64,000 nucleotides of DNA. It comes from Mercurialis annua. Lineage: Eukaryota > Streptophyta > Magnoliopsida > Malpighiales > Euphorbiaceae. The position numbers and the translations under genes were made by a program. The DNA lies in contig NC_065571.1 of assembly GCF_937616625.2 (NCBI RefSeq), positions 9,364,501-9,428,500 on the forward strand, read 5' to 3'. Below, piece after piece: positions 23,216-33,980 of this stretch; position 1 is the first letter of the stretch; every line of letters starts with the position of its first letter. A model generated the notes under the pieces. The model made no database searches, was not told where the DNA came from, and worked only from the letters and a program-made list of their open reading frames with translations.

Positions 23216-23750
23216 TTTTACTTTTGTTGCTAGTGGTTTGCTGCTCTCAATTTTGATTTTTTTTCTTTTGATTTTTTCTATTGCTGTTGCTGTTGCTGGG
23301 TTTCACGGTGAGGGAGGTGGTGTGGTTGTCGCTGGTGCTAAAACGATGAAGGAGTTGCTGGTTGGTAGAATTGAAGAACATGGATCGTGGTGGTGACGAG
23401 ATGGAGAAGGTGGTTTGTGATTGTGTGATGGCGGCTGTAAACTGGTGGAGAAGAAGAAATTAATTAGATTAGGTTTAATTAGATATTATTATGTTATTTA
23501 GATTTAGTTAAGATAATTTAGAGTTAATTAAAATGGGTTTATAATTAAGGTTAATTAGGCTTAATTAAACTTCATTAGTGTTGATTTAAGATTAAAATCT
23601 GTAATTAAAGGATCTCACTCTCTTTTCTATGTGTTTTTGTGTCAGAGGGGTGATTTTGATGCTAAAGTGCATAGTTGCGGGTCTGTTTGATCTAAAAACG
23701 GTGAAAATGACTTATTTGATATTTCGTGCAAAGTGGAGAATTGGTCCTTT

Positions 23751-24839
23751 TTTTCAATTTTTATTATTACCTTGGTCGGTTGGATTTGATTAAGGTTGAC
23801 CGTTTTAAATTTTAAGATTTCGGGTTAATAGTTAAATCTTATTTTTTATATATATATTTTATACCCTTGCCTATTCAACTGAAGTTTAATTTGACATATT
23901 TATACACCAGGCTACACGTCTCATCGTACATTTCGGACGGTCAGGGGTTCGACCCGCCCTCTGTTGGTGGATTTATTAAATCAATATCATTTTCCACCAA
24001 CTTCTAACACTGATGCATATCTTTGGGGAAAAAAATTTGTTTAATTTTATATTTTTTAAATTTCAATTATTTAAAATTAGATATTATGATTCGTTTATAC
24101 TAGTTTGTTTTTAATCCAACGTGACAATTTAATCACTCATAACTAAAGTAGCATATACAAAAAAAAAGGGTTTTTGATATTTTTGTTCCCCCTTCTAAGG
24201 GAATTCTTATTTTATGTCCTAAGCCACAAAAGTTACATTTTTATGTTTGGGGCTCACCCAGCCGCAACGGGCAATTGCGGACTGATTAATCAACTAGATT
24301 AGGTGCTAAAGCAGACCGCAAAGAGCAATTGCGGGCTGCTTTAGCCAGGGCCTAAGTTTTTTTTATTTGTTTATTAATTCCAACTGCACATCTCAGTTTC
24401 AGTTAGCTTTTTAAGTAATTGCAACGCCTCCATTAGTTCTTCATTTAATGGATCACTGTTATATAGACTAATAGTTATCAATTTATAGCTCAACATATCA
24501 TTAATAAAAACAAATTCGTCATTCACCAATCATTACAAAACTTCCACAAAAATAAACTAAATTAAATTTGAGTGGGAATTTAGAAATACCAATCCTCCAT
24601 TTCAATAGAACACTTTCATAATTTTTTTTTAGGCCTAACCGTTTTTAAACCCCAACCTTTTAGCCCCTTCTCAATTCTATCATGACGTTAAAATTTTGCC
24701 AATTGTACTCTATTTGGCAATTTTTTTCGTTTCAATTGTACCATATAGCATTAAATTGACCTTTTTTTAATTCAAAAAACTAAGATACCATTATATAATT
24801 TGTTTTCTATATTAAATAGTCCTTCATTCTCTTCATATA
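23751..24839. other. Unassigned spacer
   Basis: AT-rich. It contains a short segment with GGGGTTCGACCCG (about 23945) that could be a tRNA-derived relic, two imperfect copies of a GC-richer 30-bp motif (24257-24350), and from about 24630 a MITE-like end (AACCCCAACCTTTTAGCCCC) with no partner. None is firmly assignable. Confidence 0.35.
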
Positions 24840-25215
24840 GTTGTTGATAGGAGTAGAAATACTCCTATTTTCTATGTACTTTTTGGTCTTTTATCGCATG
24901 TTTATTGTTGAAATCGTACTCGTTTTGGTTCTTATTGTCATGTCCAAGTATTTCAGATATTCATGGAAATCAATGAGTTTTGGGTTTAATTAGAGCATTC
25001 TGGAGGTTCTCGGTGAATATAGACGCAAAAAGCACAAATGTATATTTGTGAATCTGACCCTGCTGCATTGATAGATAATTTTGGGGCAGTTAATCTTCTG
25101 GAGAAATGGAGTAGACATCTTAAGCTTTCCGTAGAGTCAAGAACCGGCTCATTCCGACGTGCATACAAGGAGTTATGACATTTTGAAGTTGGAGGTTCTG
25201 CAGCAGAAAGGGCGT

Positions 25216-25281
25216 GCACGACGTGCGGCATGTTTTTTGGCTGAATGAGGGCACGACGTGCCCATGACCTGCACGACGTGC
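25216..25281. repeat. Cluster of three GCACGACGTGC palindromes in the solo LTR
   Basis: Identical boxes lie at 25216-25226, 25251-25261 and 25271-25281, about 370-440 bp from the LTR start. The related LTR has four TGCACG..TCGTGCA boxes at the same offset with a different core. Confidence 0.85.
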
Positions 25282-25585
25282 CCTCCACGATTCCCTGCTT
25301 GCTGAAAGGACATTTTTGGCCCTCCGAAAGTGGATTTCGACAAATAAAGACCTGGGTATTGTGGGAATTTCATGTAGCTCGAAGATTACAAGAAGAATTA
25401 GTATAAATATCATTCTAAAACATTGTATTAGGGTTTGAAACTTTATTATTCAGATTAGACAATAGTTTAGCATTAGTTTCTTCATCGTTTTCTACTCTAT
25501 TTTCTGGATTATTCATCTATATTGCGTTGAGTTCCTAGCAAACAAGGTACAGCGATTATTAAGAGATCTATTATTGTTGTTTTTT

Positions 25586-26992
25586 GGCTTAATCACCAAA
25601 AAATACCAAAGCTATACGTTTTGTGTCAATTATAGCCAAACCTTTAAAAATCACCAGATTTAGCCAAAACTTATATGTTCTGTTTCTTTTTTAGCCATTT
25701 TTGAATCGAACCGGTTTTTCTGACACCGTGTCGTCCACGTCACCGCCAACTAAGCAATTGGCTGGCATGTCAACTGAAATATTTAAATAAGGTTTGGCTA
25801 TAACTGACACAAAATGCATAGGTTTGGTATTTTTTAGTGAATAAAATTAATTTTAAAATTAAATAATTAAATGATTAATTATGTTATAATAGAATTCATA
25901 TATATTTAAAAAAATAAATTTTTTATTTAAGCTAATTAAAAATTAATTTGTTTTTTTACTAAATTTAAATAATTCTAATAATTGTTTTTACATATTTGAG
26001 GGATATAAAATTAATTTAAATTCTAATAAAAACAAAAAATGTCATATTCATCTTAAAATTCATTTTTTTTAAATTCCAGTCGTTGGTTCTTTAACACCGT
26101 CGCCGTTTGAGACCCAATTGTTCGTCTTCCGACGAACAATCTGAGAGTAATATACACAACAAACATACGACAGTGTTCATAATTCAACTATACACACATA
26201 AACATAAAAATAATCACTGAATAGACTGTTTATTTATAGGACGAGTTTAATTATTTTTTCATTTTTTTTTAAAAAAAAAGTGAAGCTCATTGTGGTGTAA
26301 TAAATATATATCATGATGTTTATAAGCATAAACGCATATGTCATTTTACTCGACATAGCCAAAAAAATTACCTTAATTTACACATAACTAATTTATTTAT
26401 TACCTAAACCAATCATAACAAGATCTCAACAACATTAAAAATAATAAACCAAGTTCAAAATCATCATGAACATTAAATCATTTCACCCAAATTTAATCAA
26501 TATAAATTCCTAAGTAATACATTAATTCATTTTTTTTAATTACATATTCATTAAAATATATTATAATATAAATTTATTAGATTTAATTAGGTTTAATAAG
26601 AAATTAAAATTAATTTTAATTAGTATTAAATAGGAAATATTAATTAATTTTAAATATATATAAATTTTATAAATGATATAATTAATTTACTAATTATTAA
26701 ATTTAAAAATTGGCATGAATTTAAAATTTGGTTTATTCACCGAAAAAATACCAAACCTATAATTTTTGTGTCAGTTATAGCCAAACCTTATTTAAATATT
26801 TCAGCTGTCATGCCAGCCAATTGCTTAGTTGGCGATGACGTGGACGACACGGTGTCAGAAAAATCGGTTCGATTCAAAAATGGCTAAAAAAGAAACAGAA
26901 CATATAAGTTTTGGCTAAATCTTGTGATTTTTAAAGGTTTGGCTATAATTGACACAAAACGTATAGGTTAGGTATTTTTTGGTGATTAAGCC
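25586..26992. mobile_element. Mutator-like non-autonomous element with exact 9-bp target duplication
   Basis: Terminal inverted repeats of about 265 bp begin GGCTTAATCACCAAAAAATA. The flanks are TTGTTTTTT at both 25577-25585 and 26993-27001, an exact 9-bp target duplication as for Mutator-like elements. Each arm is itself partly palindromic (AATACCAAAGCTATACG at one end, GGTTTGGTATTTTTTAGTGA at the other). The 880-bp interior is AT-rich with no transposase. It sits inside the solo LTR. Confidence 0.9.
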
Positions 26993-27921
26993 TTGTTTTT
27001 TTTGTCACTATAAATTCTATGTACAATGTTATTGAATTTTCTTTAAATATGTGTAGCTAAACCCATCGTGGGGATTATTAATGGGATTTATGTCTGTTTA
27101 GATTGATTAGATTTGTTGGTGGTTGTTGTTATTATGTTTTAGCTATTGTTTTTAACGCTTGAATTTATTTGGCTAATTTATTCATTGTCCTGTATTTTGG
27201 TTTTAGCTTACGAGAGTAAAACTGAAATAGACCAATATAATTAAGAACATAGGAGTTAATTGTGCGAGAGTGAATTGACAAGTACGTGTTCTTAGGGTTT
27301 GCTTCATAAACATCAATTGATCAATAATTAGGTTAATCATTGCGCGAGAGAGGGTAATTAACCTAGTTTTAATTCTTTGTATATTTTTGCCTGCAATTGC
27401 TCGAGAGAGAATTTTAGGTGCTTACGATTAGTCTGAACCTTAGTAAAACAACCAATTCCACATTCAAGTCTGATTAAACAGCATAATGAAAGTTAATAAT
27501 CCCTGCTCTTTCTATTATTGTTAAAACCTTAATTTAATTTCAACTTTAGTATATTTACTTTACTAGTTTAATTTTGTCTTTTAATTAACAAAACAATCAA
27601 ATTATCTTTTCAACTATCCAAATCGAGTCTCCTAACTGGTTGTCTTTAAAAGCTTTCTTTATGGGTACGATATCCGGACTTCGCAGTCTGTATTACAAGT
27701 TGGATACGTATACTTGCGTATTTTTACCAACAGTTGCCTTATACAAATCCATTATATTTGAAAATATATTTTTTTCTTCACAAATGTAAATTGGAGATAT
27801 TCAAATTTGTGTATCCAAATTCATTTAATGATAGCAAAATACAAATGTTGTATTATTGAGAGATTTTGTCAGGTAAACCATTTAATGCAAAAGCTTTTTG
27901 TAATGCCATGGTAGAAACTTA

Positions 27922-28674
27922 GGGGCCGTTTGGTTCGGCATAAAAAGGGGAGAATGAGAATGGATATGGGAATGATTCCCAGTGTTTATGTTTGTTTTGT
28001 CAAATTATAATAGGGAATGAGAATGTGATTACCCCCTCAATGGCAATCACCTATTCCCCCTTACCCTATGGGAATGGACTTTTGGGAATGGGAATCAAAA
28101 TTTTATAAAATATTTTAATAATAAATAATAAATATATAATTATTAAAAAAACTATTTTCAAATATTTATTTTAAAAAATATACTTAAAATAATAAAAAAA
28201 AAAATTAATATTTTTTTAAAATTATTTTTTTTAATATTTCTTAAATAATTTTTATTTTTTAAAAAAAATATTTTTTTAATATTTTTTAATAATAATTTTT
28301 TAATTTTTTTTAAAAAAATATTTTTTTTTATTTTTTTTTAATATTTTCGAAAATATTTTTTTTAATTTTTTCGAAAATATTTTTTTAATTTATTTAAATA
28401 TTTTTTTAATTTTTTTAAATATTTTTTTAATTTTTTTAAAATAATTTTTTTTATTTTTTTATATAAAGAAATATTTAAAAAAAATAAAAAAAAAAGTATT
28501 TTTAATAAATAATAAATAATTTTTTTATTAAACTTTATCCATTCCCATTCCTACACTAATTTTGAACCAAACAAAAAATGAAAACAATCATTCCTATTCC
28601 TATTCCCATTCCCATTCCTTCTCATTCCGATTCCCATTCCGATTCCCATTCCCAACCTTAAACCAAACGGCCCC
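27922..28674. mobile_element. PIF/Harbinger (Tourist-like) MITE, 753 bp
   Basis: Inverted ends GGGGCCGTTTGGTT are flanked on both sides by TTA (27919-27921 and 28675-28677), the 3-bp duplication typical of PIF/Harbinger. The centre (about 28100-28530) is almost pure A/T; the subterminal parts carry many GGGAATG/CATTCCC motifs. Confidence 0.9.
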
Positions 28675-28868
28675 TTAGAGGATTAAAGTAGCTTTGAGGA
28701 TGGTAATTAGTTTGGGTGTGAATTCAAGAACCTGAGGGATTCGTGATGCACCATGGCATTATGATCCACAGTTTTTTTTCCTGGATGAGTTGAAGGGAGA
28801 TGAACAACAATTAGAGATTAAACTAAAGACAATACCTATTTGGATTCAATTACGCAATTCCCCCCCAT

Positions 28869-29098
28869 TAGGGGCAGAATTAGGGAGGGTCGAAGAGGGT
28901 CGGCCGACCCTCCTCACCGGAAATTTAAAAAATAGAATTTTTAGGTTTTTTCAGTATAACCGCCCCTAGAAACCGCCCCTACATGTGTTAGAACCACAAA
29001 TTAACAGATTTATACTATATTTACAGCCGTTTGATTTTTTTAATAGCCGAACGTAAAAATTTCGACCCTCTTAAATTGGAGTTCTGGTTCCGCCACTG
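28869..29098. mobile_element. hAT-like MITE, 230 bp
   Basis: An 8-bp duplication CCCCCCAT (28861-28868 and 29099-29106) brackets the element. The right end, read inward, is CAGTGGCGGAACCAG; the left end is a diverged copy, TAGGGGCAGAATTAG. The interior contains GGGTCGGCCGACCC. Confidence 0.8.
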
Positions 29099-29256
29099 CC
29101 CCCCATAATTATAGGGACAAAACCAGTGTTATTCGGATTGTTGACAGAGACAGAACACTACAGGGCTAATATTGTGTATATTCAGAAATGGGGAAAGCAT
29201 GTGAAGATTAAGAGTTCAAGCGAATATAATAGCAATGTTGTGTAAGTTTATATATA

Positions 29257-29807
29257 CTAGTTTTGCATTACGTGCTATGCACGTGGCTCGTAACGCAACT
29301 CGTCAATGAACATATTAGCAAATTTATTATAATTATATCAATTTTTTATTTATAATTAATATTAAATTAGTTAAGAATTTTTGTAAAAGTAAATATAATA
29401 TATTCGGTTATTAAATTTTTTTCCATACTGAATTTATTCTTCTTTTGGTTTTATAATAACCCTAATTAAATAATTAACTTAATTTTATTAATAATATCTT
29501 TAAAAATAATAAGATAAAAATTTAAATAATATTATATTGATCAAATACAGTATTTTAATTTTATAGTTCAATCAAACTAAAAGATAGGTATTCCTACTAA
29601 TTTGGAGACAATTTAGATATTTTCTACATACTAAAAACTAAATTGGAGATAATTTAGCTACCTATTCTAATTAGGACTTTAATTACAATAGTGATTAATT
29701 AAATAACTAATTAGTTAATGACTATAAAACCTTTATTTAGTAGTACGCTGAAAAAGATTATTCAGTAAATTTGTCTGTCCCCCCAATCCGTGCTTTTATA
29801 TATAGTA
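29257..29807 (-). mobile_element. Helitron remnant 1
   Basis: At the left (the element's 3' end on the minus strand) CTAG at 29257-29260 is followed inward by the hairpin ACGTGC-TAT-GCACGT. A hairpin about ten bases before a terminal CTRR is the Helitron 3' signature. The right end reads ACTATATATAAAAGCACGG on the minus strand. Non-coding. About 425 bp (29383-29807) recur at 36939-37365. Confidence 0.7.
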
Positions 29808-31344
29808 CTAGTATTTCGCCACGTGCTACGCATGTGAGCGATATTTATATGACCCGTTATTTATAATTACATATTTACATGTTTTTTGTTTTACTAATAT
29901 ATTATTATTTATATATAATTAGGATTGTATTTTTTTTATTTCTATTTAATTAATTTAACTATTATTCTATCACATAACTTTATTGAAAAATTATATAATT
30001 CTAATTACAAAATAAATATTAATAATTTTCTCGTTTGAAGTTAAGTAGGAGTCAAATTGTTATAATTAATTTATCATTTTAAAAGACAATCGATTTTGTT
30101 ATTAAAGAAATTGTAACTATACTATACTATTTGCGTCTATGTGTTGGAAAATAAATATAGGTATATACTGTAGATAGCGGAATTATTGCCTTAGTAATTT
30201 TAAATTACTATTTAATAAAAATATATTGAAATGGTAAATAAATAAATTAATCAATAAGAATAATTATCTACCTAGACCAGAAGAACTAAACTATCTAAAG
30301 TTCTAGGCTTTTCACATTCCGACATACGTTTATAAAGTTATAGTTTTAGAGTAGCACTGTAATTTTGCAACCTAATTAACAAAAATATATTAGATTGTAA
30401 TTTACTAAGTTCATATGAGATAATATTGACATCAATAAAAAAATCACATACTTTTTATACCATCAATATTGCCTACACTTGCCTGCACTTTAACAGAACT
30501 CTAATTAACACAATTCAAAGAATAAATTAATATAAAAATGAAAATTTAAATTATTGCAAACAAACATGATCAAAGTTAATTTGTTGAAACTCCTTCTCCA
30601 GCTCCAATTGAACCAAATTTAACCGCAGCATCAGTTAAATTTTTTTTTTAAATTGATGGTTCTTGTTAAAAAAAATTCATTGTAGAATAAATTTAAAATA
30701 TAGAATTAATTGTGTTTATAATTTTTTTGAGAGCAGGTGTATATATATATATATATAGGAGTAAATCCATGTAGCATATAATTAGCTAGTGGTGTTTAAT
30801 TAGGAATATAGATAGAAGACTTATATTGAAATTAAACTTCTCTTAATTAGCTAGTGGTGTTTGATTAGTAGTATACATAAAAAACTCATATTAAAATTAA
30901 ACTTCTCTACTTAATTTTAGTTTAGTATTGTAAGACTTGGTTTCATATATAACTTCTTAATAATTAAGCTCCTACTTACTATTAAACTCTATTTAACTAC
31001 TACACTAATCTTTTGATTACTATAGCGTGTCAACAATTAGATCATAGATAAATCATAGATATAATTGATGTTATTGTTACAAATTAAAATTCTTACCCTA
31101 TTTTAATTTTTGTTGAAATCCTTGGACTATTTATACGGGAAAGTGAAAGCAATCCTAACCAAAGTACAATTTTTTAGTACGGTTACTTTTTATTTCTTTT
31201 ATTAGAATTAAATTTCATTAGTATTTGTTTTATAATTTCTTTAATAATCATACCCTTAATGAACTCTATAATCGTAATTTTGCCTGTCCCCCCCCCCCCC
31301 TCTCGCTCTTATAGTATAGTTATAGATTATAGATAGATTATAGA
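29808..31344 (-). mobile_element. Helitron remnant 2
   Basis: CTAG at 29808-29811 is followed by the hairpin CACGTGC-TAC-GCATGTG, a Helitron 3' end on the minus strand. The right end is T-rich after a run of 13 Cs near 31290-31305 (a similar C run marks each remnant). No gene recognised; AT-rich. Confidence 0.65.
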
Positions 31345-33478
31345 CTAGCGTTTCACCACGTGCTACGCACGTGAGCGACATTTATATGACCCGTTATATT
31401 TTTAATAATTGAAATATTAAATCAATGTTTTAGTTTTTAATACTTAATTTAATTATTTTTTATTTTATAATTGTGTTTATATAACCCGTTATTTATAAAT
31501 TTATATTCTCCTCTTAAAAGTGAATTGTTATTTTATTTTATATCTTTTTCAATATTCTAATAATTAAAGCAAATTAAGAGTTTAATGAATATGAGTTAGT
31601 ATTTAATTATAATTAATCTTTATATTTAGTACATTATTAAAATAATTAAACTTTAATAGAAGTAATTACTCTTGTTTAGCCTCGTGCTATGCACGTGAAC
31701 GACATTCACATGACACGTTAGATATTAATTATAATTTAAATTAGTATACTTAATATTTTAAATTTAAATAACTTATTTTTAGCTATTAAAAATTTTAACA
31801 CATAAAATATATTTATATGAAATTATCAAAAAAAAAAAAATATTTATATAACCCGTTATATTTGTTTGGTTCAATAATATATATTTTCAGATTCAATCAT
31901 ATATTTATTGAGTAGTTATTTAAATTGAATATTATTATAAAAATTAATTAATTTAATTGTAAAAAATACAGAAACTTGAATTTAAACAATAATTTGACCT
32001 AAATAAATCTGATAATAGTTGAATGATTATCATATATATAGTTGAATGATAATAGTGATTGTGGCATGCATGCTAATATTAACCTAGTTGGATTGCCTTA
32101 TGAGAGCCAAACCAGAACCTCTAAGTTAGCTTTTTATAATAACGATTCATATAAATCTTTTTGTGTTTCCGTAATGAATTTTTATATTAATTTTTTAGTT
32201 AATTCGTATTAGAGTTAGACTCCTACTTAAAATTATATTACTTATATTTTTAGTTATTTAAATAATTTGAATAAATAAATTTGAATAAATTTATATTTAT
32301 TTCATAATTATTTAATAATTCTATAAAAGAGATTCAGTTTACAACTATAAAAAATTAATGTTATCTTAAAGAGATTGAATCAAAGTTGGACATAAATTCT
32401 TAACATACATTATGATCAATCCTTAGTTTTTACTGGAATGTCACTTGTAATCTATTATAGTAATTTTGCTTGTACTCCTTTTCCACATACATGACATGTT
32501 AAATATTTAATAATAAACGCATATGAGTGATAATTTTATAACCCATTATCTAATTTAAATTATTAGATATAATAATTTAGCTATAGACAAATTATTATAT
32601 TTTTTATATTTAGATTAAAAGTGTAGCTCGCAAGTGATGTTTGTGACCCGTCATATATATACATATGGTAAATTATATTTTAAAAAATATTGTCCGTTTT
32701 ATTGTTTTTATCGATTTCGACCAATTGATACAGTTTGGTTTTTAAGCACAAATTAAATTAAACTTGTTAGATCATTATCTATTTAATTTGGTTTTGGTTT
32801 AAATTTATGAAATCGATATTATTAAGTTGAACTTAAATTATTAGTATTAAACCAATAAAACCAAACTATATCCACCCCAATTTGAGGCTTTTCCTGATTT
32901 TTTTAATCCTCATAATAAAATTAGACTCGTTATTGAAAAATAAACTGTTATTTAACCTATATTTTTAATTAAAATTATGTTTTTTTTGTTAAAAATAGCC
33001 TGCTCTAATTTTTAGCGGAGGTTAGCGGGAGTTAATGTTAGACATTTTTTAAATAGGCACACTGCCCGTGAGTGTTGAGGGTCGAACCCTCAACCTCATA
33101 CACATGTAGAATAAATTTAGTATTTGAAAATATTAATATTTTATTTAAGTATTGCTCTTTTTTATATAGTTTTTAAGTTCAGTAATTAATTTTAGAAATT
33201 CAAACAATTAAGTAATTAAGTGAACAACATATTTCTTCTTTATATTCATAAAGCTTAATTAAACATGTTAGAAATATAAACAGCACTTTCATCTCCAAGC
33301 AAATGAAAATATACACACAATCTTCAGCTTGAAAGGTCGGACAAAAATATTCACAATTCTTTCAATGTTACACTAAAATGCATAAATAATTAACGAAAAC
33401 TATTTATACTGCACATATGTATAACTGGATGTTTAGATTACTAATTGAGATGATAGTTTTATATTTTATCCAGAGAGA

Positions 33479-33942
33479 GTACAAGTTTGATTTGACGTCT
33501 AGTCTTTTACACAACACTATTCACGTATCTCCACAAGTCACGATTTATCTTAACAAATTTTTTGTTAAAACTAAATTTTCATTTAAATTATATTAAAATT
33601 ATTTCAGCATATCTAATATATTTAGACAATTCTTTTTCCTGTAAAATTACAATTTCAATTATAAATTATACTCTTAATGAAGTCAACTATTATAATTTTA
33701 CCTGTGCCCAGTACAAGTTTGATTTGACGTCTAATCTTTTACACAACACTATTCACGTATCTCCACAAATCACGATTTATCTTGGCAAATTTTTTGTTAA
33801 AACTAAATTTTCATTTAAATTATATTAAAATTATCTCAATATATCTAATATATTTAGACAATTCTTTTTCCTGTAAACTTACAATCTCAATTATAAATTA
33901 TATCCTTAATGAAGGCCACTATCGTAATTTTATCTGTCCCCC
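33479..33942. repeat. 232-bp tandem duplication inside Helitron remnant 3
   Basis: The segment starting GTACAAGTTTGATTTGACGT near 33479 recurs at 33711 with about ten substitutions, ending before the C-rich block. Small open frames in both copies look like by-products. Confidence 0.85.
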
Positions 33943-33980
33943 CCTCCCATCCCCCCCCCTTTCCCACATATAAGATAGTT

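Larger units (their letters stand above)
18751..23750. mobile_element. Composite foldback element, about 5 kb, with nested elements
   Basis: The first ~130 bp (AAAGGATCAATTCACCCCCT, CAACTTGGCACGAAATATC, AACAGACCCGCAACTATGCA) recur inverted at 23640-23750. The interior holds two further inverted-repeat elements (18932-21482 and 21991-23215) and no transposase. Long terminal inverted repeats suggest a non-autonomous Mutator-like element, but I could not find a clean 9-bp duplication. A fragment of the same terminus occurs at 49910-49960. Confidence 0.7.
24845..27732 (+). mobile_element. Solo LTR of a long-LTR retrotransposon, interrupted by a MITE
   Basis: It starts TGATAGGAGTAGAAATACTC and ends TTTTTACCAACA. 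Flanks GTTGT (24840-24844) and GTTGC (27733-27737) form a 5-bp target duplication with one mismatch. The LTR at 60628-62198, read on the minus strand, has the same start, the same palindrome cluster at the same offset, and a similar end (ACTTGCG...CTAACA). Subtracting the MITE at 25586-26992 leaves about 1.48 kb, near the 1571 bp of that LTR. The family looks Ty3/gypsy, perhaps Athila-like; I cannot fix the lineage. Confidence 0.8.

Noticed and set aside
23925..23970. tRNA gene or SINE suggested by GGGGTTCGACCCG
   Set aside because: Only a B-box-like match is visible; no cloverleaf, A box at proper distance, or SINE tail and duplication could be recognised.
30585..30650. Possible captured exon in Helitron remnant 2 (minus-strand TDAAVKFGSIGAGEGVSTN)
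   Set aside because: Too short and matched to no family I can name; the surrounding sequence is full of stops.
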